Below are positions 46,806 through 53,771 of a stretch of DNA of 64,000 bases, piece after piece. The DNA is taken from assembly GCF_014207505.1 (NCBI RefSeq), contig NZ_JACHGL010000006.1, positions 1 to 64,000 on the forward strand, in the 5' to 3' direction. The DNA comes from Leuconostoc carnosum. Its GTDB lineage: Bacteria > Bacillota > Bacilli > Lactobacillales > Lactobacillaceae. The position numbers and the translations under genes are program-made. The first letter of the stretch is position 1, and each line of letters opens with the position of its first letter. The notes beneath the pieces were generated by a model that was given only the letters and a program-made list of their open reading frames with translations, was not told where the DNA came from and did not search any database.

Positions 46806-47210
46806 ATGTCAAAGCAAGTTGTTAGCACAACGCAAGCCCCTAAAGCATTGGGTCCATACTCTCAAGCCATTCAGGTTGATAATACACTCTATATCTCAGG
46901 TCAAATTGGTGTCGACCCTCAAACCAATGAGTTTGTTGGTGAAACAACTACGCAACAAGCACACCAAATCTTTGAAAATATTGACGAAATTTTACACGAA
47001 GCTGAATTTTCAAGAGCCGATATTGTTAAAGCTGGTTTGTTCTTCGATGATCTTTCTGACTTTACTGTAGTAAATGATATTTATGAAAAATACTTTGAGA
47101 CAACTTCAATTGAAGCTTTTCCCGCTCGCTCAGCTGTCCAAGTAGCAGCTTTACCTAAAAAAGCTAAATTAGAAATCGAAATTGTTGCTATGAAACCCAC
47201 AACAAAATAA
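46806..47210 (+). CDS. ridA: Reactive intermediate deaminase RidA
   Basis: RidA hydrolyses 2-aminoacrylate and 2-aminocrotonate, the reactive enamines that PLP enzymes such as threonine deaminase release, and so protects other PLP enzymes. The 134-residue product has APKALGPYSQAIQVDN near 12-27, the Arg of FPARSAVQVAALPKKAKLEIE near 105-120 and family length. AAGGAGG precedes the ATG at 46806. It is convergent with ilvA, and the two share a terminator; the functional pairing is clear. Confidence 0.94.
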   Translation: MSKQVVSTTQAPKALGPYSQAIQVDNTLYISGQIGVDPQTNEFVGETTTQQAHQIFENIDEILHEAEFSRADIVKAGLFFDDLSDFTVVNDIYEKYFETTSIEAFPARSAVQVAALPKKAKLEIEIVAMKPTTK

Positions 47211-47226
47211 TTAGAAACTGACCATT

Positions 47227-47267
47227 AAACCCCTAAAATTGGATAACACCGATTTTAGGGGTTTATT
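47227..47267. terminator. Bidirectional terminator between ridA and ilvA
   Basis: AAACCCCTAAAATTGG and its mirror GATTTTAGGGGTTTATTT form a strong hairpin between convergent genes. Confidence 0.88.
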
Positions 47268-47301
47268 TAAACGCTAGCTAACCAATAAAACAATTGCTAG
47301 C

Positions 47302-48567
47302 CTAAACTAACATGTTAAAAAGCACTGAATTTTCTTGCAAATTGACATATTTAGGAAAGAAAGCTGACAAACGCTGTGTCAACGATGTCACTGAAGTGCC
47401 TTCTCCCAATAAAATACCAACCATCACTGATCCTGTCTCCGAATTAATCTTCTTTGTATACTCAAATCGTGTAATATCATCATTTGGACCGAGTACATCA
47501 TTAACAAACTGCCGTAAAGCACCTGGACGTTGTGGAAATTCCACCAGATAAAACTGCTGCTGCCCTTTATACATCAAAGATTTTTGTTCCATTTCTTGCA
47601 TACGGCTAATGTCGTTATTCCCCCCAGATACAACCAAAACAACTGTCTGATCAACAATATCTTTTGCAATAATATCTAGGCTAGCAATTGGCATTGCTCC
47701 TGCTGGTTCGGCTACAATCGCTTCATATGTATACATATCCATGACGGTCTGTGCTACTTTTCCTTCTGGTACAGCTAATAATCGATCGACATAGCGATGC
47801 GCTTGTCGATAAGTCAACTGTCCGACTTTGGCAACAGCTGCACCATCAACAAAGTGATCAACATTTGAGACAGTCACTGGCTGCTGTGCTTTGAAAGCCG
47901 CTGCCATAGACTGAGCTGTTTCAGGCTCAACACCCACCACAGTTGTTTGAGGTGAAATATACTTAGTATAAGTTGATACACCACTAATTAATCCACCGCC
48001 GCCAACTGAGGTGATTAAATAATCAACATCAATTGCTTGATCTTTTGCATCATTAAAAATTTCCACTGCAATACTGCCTTGACCAGCCATTGTAGCATAA
48101 TCATCAAATGGTGCCACTAAAAACATCTGATTTTTTTGCGTGTAATCTAATGCCGCTTGCTGCGCTTCGTCAAAAGTATCACCAACCAAAATAGTCGTAA
48201 TGTTTTTGCCACCAAACCGTCGAACAGCAGACACTTTTTGATTCGGTGTTGTGACTGGCATAAAAATAGTAGCTTGAATATCAAGCGCTCGGCATGTGGC
48301 AGCGACCCCCTGTGCATGATTACCAGCAGAAGCGGCCACAACCCCATTCTTTAGTTTTTCTTTATCAGCCTTAATTATATTGTAATAAGCACCACGAATT
48401 TTAAATGAACGGACCCGTTGTTGATCTTCACGCTTCAAATAAATATGTGCATGATATTTTTTTGACAAATATTCATCGTATTCCAGTGCTGTATGTCGAA
48501 CAACTTTTGAGAGTGTTTGATACGCTTCGATGACATCTTTGGCAGTTAAAAAATCAGAATAAGTCAT
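47302..48567 (-). CDS. ilvA: Threonine deaminase IlvA
   Basis: IlvA converts threonine to 2-oxobutanoate and ammonia, the first step of isoleucine synthesis. The 421-residue product has the PLP lysine in RVRSFKIRGAYY near residues 50-61, the phosphate loop SVGGGGLISG and a C-terminal ACT-like regulatory domain (about 330-421; FYLVEFPQRPGALRQFVNDVLG). A single ACT-like domain is the shorter biosynthetic form. GGAGG precedes the ATG. Last gene of the ilvBNCA cluster. Confidence 0.95.
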   Translation of the reverse strand: MTYSDFLTAKDVIEAYQTLSKVVRHTALEYDEYLSKKYHAHIYLKREDQQRVRSFKIRGAYYNIIKADKEKLKNGVVAASAGNHAQGVAATCRALDIQATIFMPVTTPNQKVSAVRRFGGKNITTILVGDTFDEAQQAALDYTQKNQMFLVAPFDDYATMAGQGSIAVEIFNDAKDQAIDVDYLITSVGGGGLISGVSTYTKYISPQTTVVGVEPETAQSMAAAFKAQQPVTVSNVDHFVDGAAVAKVGQLTYRQAHRYVDRLLAVPEGKVAQTVMDMYTYEAIVAEPAGAMPIASLDIIAKDIVDQTVVLVVSGGNNDISRMQEMEQKSLMYKGQQQFYLVEFPQRPGALRQFVNDVLGPNDDITRFEYTKKINSETGSVMVGILLGEGTSVTSLTQRLSAFFPKYVNLQENSVLFNMLV

Positions 48568-48596
48568 ATGATTCCTCCAATTTTAAGATTATGTAC

Positions 48597-48619
48597 AGTG
48601 GCTCGAAGCCACTTTTTTT
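48597..48619 (+). terminator. Hairpin between ilvC and ilvA, T-run on the plus strand
   Basis: AGTGGCT-CGA-AGCCACT is followed by seven T on the plus strand only. For the minus-strand ilv operon the A-run precedes the stem, so it is not a terminator there; it may stabilise or process the ilv mRNA, or block antisense transcription. Confidence 0.6.
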
Positions 48620-48627
48620 ATTTATTA

Positions 48628-49671
48628 TTATTTCGTTGTTGAATATTGGTCAACGTCAGTTGCTGTTGAATACTTATCTGCAGTAGAAATCCAAGGCATC
48701 ATGGCACGCACTTTTTTACCAGTTTGTTCGTATAAGCTTGCCTTATATTCAGTACGCTTACTTTCCAGATCTTTCAAACCAGAATTATACTCTGCCAACC
48801 ATTGCTTTGCATACGTGCCATCTTGAATATCTTTCAAAACATCACGCATACCTTGCTTTGATTCTTCAGTGATGATACGTGGTCCATTTAACATTTCACC
48901 ATACTCACATGTATTTGAGCAATCATGACGCATCTTTTCAAAGCCACCTTCAAAGATTAGGTCAACAATCATTTTCATTTCGTGAGATGTCTCAAAATAA
49001 GCTAATTCTGGTGAGTAACCGGCCTCAACCAATGTATTAAATCCAGCTTCGATCAATTGTGTCAACCCACCACATAAAATAGCTTGTTCACCAAATAAAT
49101 CTTCTGTTGTTTCTTCTTCAAAAGTTGTCTCCAACATACCACCACGGCCACCACCAACACCGTTAGCATAAGCCATTGCTAATGCGCGTGTATCACCTGA
49201 TGGGTCTTGGTGAACACCAAACAAATCTGGTACACCACCACCTTCAACGAACTCACGTCGTTCAATGTTTCCTGGACCTTTAGGAGCAACAATAAAGACA
49301 TTCAAATCTTCACTAGGCTCAATCAAGCCATAGTTGATATTAAATCCATGCGAAAAACCAAAGTAACTGCCTGGCTTAATGTAATCACGGATTTCTTCTT
49401 CCCATACTTGCTTTTGCAATTCATCTGGGGTCAAAAACATAATAACATCAGCTTTTTCAACAGCTTCTGACGTTGTATAAACGTCAAATCCGTCACTTTT
49501 AGCAGCATCCCAAGAACGTCCTGCACGTAATCCCATGATGACTTGGTACCCTGAGTCACGTAAGTTATTTGCTTGTGCATGACCCTGCGCACCATAGCCA
49601 ATAACGGCAATCGTCTTGTTTTCCAATAATGTTGCGTCTACATCTGCTTCGTGATACATCTTTGTTGTCAT
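48628..49671 (-). CDS. ilvC: Ketol-acid reductoisomerase
   Basis: IlvC isomerises and reduces acetolactate (or acetohydroxybutanoate) to the dihydroxy acid with NAD(P)H and magnesium. The 347-residue class I enzyme has the Rossmann loop AVIGYGAQGHAQANNLRDSG near residues 21-40 and the metal-binding acidic segments in EETTEDLFGEQAILCGG and FETSHEMKMIVDLIFEGG. I start at the ATG at 49671, which has GGAG nine bases upstream. High-expression codon use. Confidence 0.96.
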   Translation of the reverse strand: MTTKMYHEADVDATLLENKTIAVIGYGAQGHAQANNLRDSGYQVIMGLRAGRSWDAAKSDGFDVYTTSEAVEKADVIMFLTPDELQKQVWEEEIRDYIKPGSYFGFSHGFNINYGLIEPSEDLNVFIVAPKGPGNIERREFVEGGGVPDLFGVHQDPSGDTRALAMAYANGVGGGRGGMLETTFEEETTEDLFGEQAILCGGLTQLIEAGFNTLVEAGYSPELAYFETSHEMKMIVDLIFEGGFEKMRHDCSNTCEYGEMLNGPRIITEESKQGMRDVLKDIQDGTYAKQWLAEYNSGLKDLESKRTEYKASLYEQTGKKVRAMMPWISTADKYSTATDVDQYSTTK

Positions 49672-49706
49672 AATTAAATTCTCCATTTTTTATATTATTT
49701 ATTATT

Positions 49707-49943
49707 TTATTTAACGTAACCAACTGATAAAATATCTAGTTGTTTTTTTAGATTGCGCCTCACATTGGCGACTTGATTGTTGTCTTCAGATTCAAAAGTA
49801 AATGATACTGTCGCTATTTCGTCATCATCTGATATGACAGTAAACGATTTAATATTAACATTTAGCCGTGTTAGAACACTGGCAAATCGAACGAGAAATC
49901 CTGTATGGTTATACACACGTGTAAATAATGTATGAGTTGTCAT
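49707..49943 (-). CDS. ilvN: Short acetolactate synthase regulatory subunit
   Basis: The 78-residue protein is a single ACT domain (HTLFTRVYNHTGFLVRFASVLTRLNVNIKSFTV), the valine-binding regulatory subunit of acetolactate synthase. It lacks the second half (about 80-90 residues) of typical 160-residue small subunits, but short forms like E. coli IlvN/IlvM exist. The ATG at 49943 overlaps the ilvB stop (ATGA) and uses GGGGGG seven bases upstream. Confidence 0.88.
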   Translation of the reverse strand: MTTHTLFTRVYNHTGFLVRFASVLTRLNVNIKSFTVISDDDEIATVSFTFESEDNNQVANVRRNLKKQLDILSVGYVK

Positions 49944-51658
49944 TTGTTTTCCCCCCACGTTATCATGTCTCGATATGGTGCGCCAGCATTAATCATCGGC
50001 AAAACTTGCGCATCTTCTGGAATGATGACTTCAATTAAAATTGATTTTTCCGATGCAAACGCACGTTGTAAATCATCAGTTAGGCTATCTGGTTGATCAA
50101 GCAACATATAATTAATGCCATAAGCGCTTGCCAGTTTCCCAAAATTTGGTTGTGTATCAAACACTGTCTGTGATAGACGTTGATTAAAAAATAGTGTCTG
50201 CCATTGTCTAACCATGCCTAGTGAATGATTATTCAACATAACAATCTTAATATTAAGATTGTTATCATTTAAAATAGCCAGCTCTTCTGATGTCATTTGA
50301 AACCCACCATCACCAACAAACAACACAACTTCTCGATCTGGCTTGGCTATTTTAGCACCGATGGCGGCTGGTATACCATACCCCATGGTGCCTAATCCAC
50401 CAGATGTTGATAACTGATGATTATCTTGAAAGGGGTAATGCTGTGCCACCCACATTTGGTGTTGACCAACATCGGTCACAATAAGCGCTTTTCCTTTTGT
50501 CAATTGGCCTATATTCTCAATAACTGTCTGTGGCATAATCGCTTGGTCAGTTTCTGGATAATCAAAGATTGGTTGGTTTGGTTGTTGTTGGTTTTTCGAT
50601 TGCCAATCTTTAGTTATCGCCATTTTTTTAAATTCTGAAAATTTTAGGATGGCCGACAAGGCTTCATAAGCATCGGCATGAATTTGATAAGTTGTTTCTA
50701 AAACGCGCCCTATCTCTGTTATATCAATATCAATATGTGCAATCGTTGCGTGACGACTAAAATCTTTAGCATTTGTGACAACACGATCATCAAAACGTGA
50801 TCCAATATTGAGGATGAAATCTGCTTGATCTAATGCCGTATTGGCTAGCACAGAACCGTGCATACCGGCCATACCAAGGAAAAATGGATTATCAGATGTC
50901 ATAGCACCTAGACCTAGTAAAGTGGATACAACTGGTATATGATATTGATTCACTAACTGGCGTAATAATCCTTGTGCATTAGCCTTCAAGACACCAGCAC
51001 CTGCGATAATTACCGGCTGCTTAGCACGAGATAATCCTTCAACAAGTTCTTGTATTTTTGTTAAATTCAAAGCAGGTTCTGTTAAATTAATCTTTCGAGC
51101 TGACTGACTTGGTAACGTTCCCGACACACCACTTTCTAGAGTGATATCCTTTGGTAGATCAATCAAAACTGGTCCTGGCCGTCCAGAAGTGGCTACTTGA
51201 TAAGCTTCTGCTACAATAGACGGCAGTTCATCAACATGATGCACTTGATAACTCATTTTTGTAATTGAACTGGTTATCGATAGCATATCAAGTTCTTGAA
51301 ATGCATTAGTACCAATACCATGCGTTCCCACTTGACCTGATATAACAATCAATGGCACAGAATCACTATAAGCATCTGCAATGCCTGTCACCGTATTCGT
51401 GGCGCCGGGTCCAGATGTGACTAACACAACACCAGGCTTTCCAGTGGCTTTAGCGTATCCTTCGGCTGCATGTGCGGCCGCTTGTTCGTGACGAACCAGG
51501 ATATGCTCGATACCATTTAAATTATCATATAGTGCGTCATACATTGGAATAACTGCACCACCAGGATAACCAAAGAGGACCTGTACACCTGCTTTCTCTA
51601 GAGAATCTAGTAGTATTTGCGCACCCGTTTGGCTGACGCGCGATTGAACATCTTGCAT
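49940..51658 (-). CDS. ilvB: Acetolactate synthase catalytic subunit
   Basis: IlvB condenses two pyruvates, or pyruvate and 2-oxobutanoate, using TPP, FAD and magnesium. The 572-residue product has the glutamate motif FGYPGGAVIPMYDAL near residues 28-42, VRHEQAAAHAAEGYA, the FAD-binding middle domain and the TPP motif FVGDGGFQMTSEELAILNDNNLNIKIVMLNN near 440-470. It is the anabolic, FAD-containing type rather than catabolic AlsS. AAGGAG precedes the ATG. Confidence 0.96.
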   Translation of the reverse strand: MQDVQSRVSQTGAQILLDSLEKAGVQVLFGYPGGAVIPMYDALYDNLNGIEHILVRHEQAAAHAAEGYAKATGKPGVVLVTSGPGATNTVTGIADAYSDSVPLIVISGQVGTHGIGTNAFQELDMLSITSSITKMSYQVHHVDELPSIVAEAYQVATSGRPGPVLIDLPKDITLESGVSGTLPSQSARKINLTEPALNLTKIQELVEGLSRAKQPVIIAGAGVLKANAQGLLRQLVNQYHIPVVSTLLGLGAMTSDNPFFLGMAGMHGSVLANTALDQADFILNIGSRFDDRVVTNAKDFSRHATIAHIDIDITEIGRVLETTYQIHADAYEALSAILKFSEFKKMAITKDWQSKNQQQPNQPIFDYPETDQAIMPQTVIENIGQLTKGKALIVTDVGQHQMWVAQHYPFQDNHQLSTSGGLGTMGYGIPAAIGAKIAKPDREVVLFVGDGGFQMTSEELAILNDNNLNIKIVMLNNHSLGMVRQWQTLFFNQRLSQTVFDTQPNFGKLASAYGINYMLLDQPDSLTDDLQRAFASEKSILIEVIIPEDAQVLPMINAGAPYRDMITWGENK

Positions 51659-51758
51659 AATTTACTCCTTTCTTAAATGATTGTTTGCATGGTTTTTTAC
51701 AATTTTTCTCATTATCACTAAATCAAAATGAGGTTTTGATGAGCTATGCAATAAATGT

Positions 51759-51787
51759 ATTGTGACAAATGACACGAATTCTGTCAA
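51759..51787 (-). promoter_or_regulatory. ilvB operon promoter
   Basis: On the minus strand TTGACA (51782-51787), 17 bases, CACAAT (51759-51764). The leader of about 100 bases has an ATCAAAA/TTTTGAT inverted repeat but no leader peptide or terminator that I can see. Confidence 0.6.
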
Positions 51788-51836
51788 ACGCAACGCGCAA
51801 ATATTTGATTTTTATAGCCAATTTATTTGATTGGAA

Positions 51837-51861
51837 ACCGTATGAATACGGTATTTACCGT
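51837..51861. promoter_or_regulatory. Two overlapping palindromes upstream of ilvB and the ABC ATPase
   Basis: ACCGTA-TGAA-TACGGT (51837-51852) and ACGGTA-TT-TACCGT (51848-51861) share the central TACGGT-like half-site, giving three alternating copies of one half-site. This is a typical operator layout for a dimeric regulator between divergent genes. Confidence 0.55.
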
Positions 51862-51987
51862 CTTGATATATAACATTGGAATATTCTCATTTACCACGTC
51901 TGATTATTATTTTAAAATAAAATACTATTGAAAAAATTATCAAACAACGCTATGATTTAATTATTTCAAACTAAAGGAGTGCATTAA

Positions 51988-52773
51988 ATGGCAATAGAAC
52001 CCGTTTTAAAACTAGAAAACGTCTCATTTGAACGTGAGCATAAAATATTAGATAACATTAACTGGCAAATTAATTCTGGAGAAAATTGGGTTTTAATGGG
52101 ATTAAACGGTGCTGGAAAGACTACCTTGTTATCTTTAATTTACGGTAACTTTTGGGCAACCTCTGGGCGTATACAAGTATTGGGTCAAACATTTGGATAT
52201 ACTAATGTTTTTGAATTAAAAAAACGAATCGGTTTCGTTTCAACAGCGATGCAAAAACAATTACCTGAAAATCATTTAGCTGAATATATTGTTCTAAGTG
52301 GTAAATTTGGCACGATTAATATTCATAATGAATTTACAGATAGTGACCTCAGAGAATCCAAACAACTACTGCAACAGCTCGGTGGTGAATCTATTATCAA
52401 TAAACCTTACCGATTACTTTCCCAAGGGCAACGTCAACTTGTGTTAATTGCTCGTGCATTGATTGGACAACCAGAGTTACTTATTTTAGACGAACCATGT
52501 AATGGACTAGATGTTTTTGCACGTGAACAATTACTACAGCAAATCAATCAGTTAACTCAATTACCCCATCATCCAGCATTACTTTTTGTATCTCATTACA
52601 CTGAAGAAATTCTGCCAGATTTTCAGCATATTTTATTATTAAAATCAGGGAAAATATTTGCCCAAGGTAAGCGTGATAGCATTTTATCAGAAAAAATTTT
52701 ATCCAGCTTTTATCCACAACCTGTTAAATTGGTACCTACAGTTGGCAATCGTTTTGCTGTATATCCTCGTTAA
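51988..52773 (+). CDS. Stand-alone ABC ATPase, YlmA/ModF type
   Basis: A 261-residue ABC ATPase with Walker A LMGLNGAGKTT near residues 36-46, the signature RLLSQGQRQLVLIARALIG near 140-158 and Walker B ELLILDEPCNGLD near 162-174. A single nucleotide-binding domain without a permease or substrate-binding gene nearby resembles Bacillus YlmA-type proteins, which have an uncertain role and are often annotated as molybdenum-type by similarity. AAAGGAG precedes the ATG. Confidence 0.83.
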   Translation: MAIEPVLKLENVSFEREHKILDNINWQINSGENWVLMGLNGAGKTTLLSLIYGNFWATSGRIQVLGQTFGYTNVFELKKRIGFVSTAMQKQLPENHLAEYIVLSGKFGTINIHNEFTDSDLRESKQLLQQLGGESIINKPYRLLSQGQRQLVLIARALIGQPELLILDEPCNGLDVFAREQLLQQINQLTQLPHHPALLFVSHYTEEILPDFQHILLLKSGKIFAQGKRDSILSEKILSSFYPQPVKLVPTVGNRFAVYPR

Positions 52774-52784
52774 TAATTAAATAT

Positions 52785-52813
52785 TTGACATTAAATTGTT
52801 TTTATGTTTTAAT
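52785..52813 (+). promoter_or_regulatory. Promoter of the BCAA leader peptide
   Basis: TTGACA (52785-52790), 17 bases, TTTAAT (52808-52813), 30 bases before the leader start codon. Confidence 0.7.
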
Positions 52814-52842
52814 ATTATTTAATTAATGATTGGAGTTTTACT

Positions 52843-52908
52843 ATGACTAATAAAAACAATACAATCTCAGCCGTGCACCTCAACCTCGTCGTCATTATTT
52901 TGCTGTGA
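52843..52908 (+). CDS. Branched-chain amino acid leader peptide (attenuator)
   Basis: A 21-residue frame with TGGAG seven bases upstream ends HLNLVVIILL just before tandem TGATGA: two Val, two Ile and four Leu codons in the last ten. That is the mark of an ilv/leu leader peptide, where ribosome stalling on scarce Leu, Val or Ile charged tRNA decides between antiterminator and terminator. A strong terminator follows at 52971-53005. No biosynthetic gene follows on this strand. Confidence 0.8.
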   Translation: MTNKNNTISAVHLNLVVIILL

Positions 52909-52924
52909 TGATGGGCTATTTTCT

Positions 52925-53005
52925 CTGCTCATTGTCACTTTGACATATGAGCAGCTACTGATGGTATAAAAAACCGCTTAGCTGATACGAGCTAAGCGGT
53001 TTTTT
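52925..53005 (+). terminator. Attenuator hairpins and terminator after the BCAA leader
   Basis: CTGCTCAT/ATGAGCAG with an inner TGTCA/TGACA stem (52925-52954) is followed by the terminator AAACCGCTTAGC/GCTAAGCGGTTTTTT (52971-53005). The terminator also has an A-run on its left, so it could serve the convergent NUDIX gene as well. Confidence 0.8.
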
Positions 53006-53065
53006 ACACCATCGTAGTATGTCATAGATTAATATACCATTCTATTTTCCGTTATACCGCTTTCA

Positions 53066-53584
53066 CTAAAATAGTAAATCATATGCCTGTTTATATAAAA
53101 CTGCCTCATCGATGCCATTACTACTGGCTATTGTCAAAACTTCTTCTAATGTTGCCCAGCGTATACGCTCTACTTCGGATTGTTGTATTGTCAAATCGTC
53201 TAATTTAATATTGACGTGTACGGCATACCAATCCTCAATCCAATCAAAATAATAGCGTGTTGTCAGCATGCCCAGTTGCGCTATATCTACCACTAAATTT
53301 AATTCTTCACGGAGCTCACGCACAATTGCATGTTGGCTAGTTTCATTTTGTAACACTGATCCGCCACTTTCAGCAGTCCATTGTCCAGGACGACTCAATT
53401 TTTTAAATGACCTCTGTTGTATTAATATCTGCTTTTCATCATTAAAAATTATTGCATTAGCTACCAGATGATAATCACCATTTGCTAATCGTTGCCCACG
53501 AAGATGATTACGACCTGTACGTTGCTTATTAATATCATAAATATCCCACAACTCGCCAATATTATCAGCCTGTAAATCTTTCAC
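53066..53584 (-). CDS. NUDIX hydrolase, isopentenyl-diphosphate isomerase-like
   Basis: A 172-residue NUDIX protein with the N-terminal WDIYDINKQRTG and the NUDIX box GGSVLQNETSQHAIVRELREELNL near residues 78-101; the usual final Gly of the box is Asn. The IPP isomerase-like subclass (YfcD and relatives) is mostly uncharacterised phosphatases. The start is GTG at 53584 with GGAG about ten bases upstream. Monocistronic. Confidence 0.8.
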   Translation of the reverse strand: MKDLQADNIGELWDIYDINKQRTGRNHLRGQRLANGDYHLVANAIIFNDEKQILIQQRSFKKLSRPGQWTAESGGSVLQNETSQHAIVRELREELNLVVDIAQLGMLTTRYYFDWIEDWYAVHVNIKLDDLTIQQSEVERIRWATLEEVLTIASSNGIDEAVLYKQAYDLLF

Positions 53585-53689
53585 TTACCTTGCTCTCCTC
53601 TTAATTAAAATAACACATAGCTCAACTAGTGAGTATTATGAACATTCTTCTAATCTCTTTACAATTTATTATATCTTTTTTGTGTACAC

Positions 53690-53725
53690 AAAAAACGAAC
53701 CAGATACTAATCCGGTTCGTTTTTC
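53690..53725 (-). terminator. xpkA terminator
   Basis: On the minus strand AAAAACGAACCGGAT and ATCTGGTTCGTTTTTT form a strong stem with T-run. Confidence 0.88.
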
Positions 53726-53771
53726 ATATTACCTGCTCATGTCAATAAACAAGCAACAATACTGATAACAA

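Noticed and set aside
51659-51800. Leader-peptide attenuator in front of ilvB
   Set aside because: No short frame rich in Leu/Val/Ile and no terminator between promoter and gene; the attenuator found lies on the other strand past the ABC gene.
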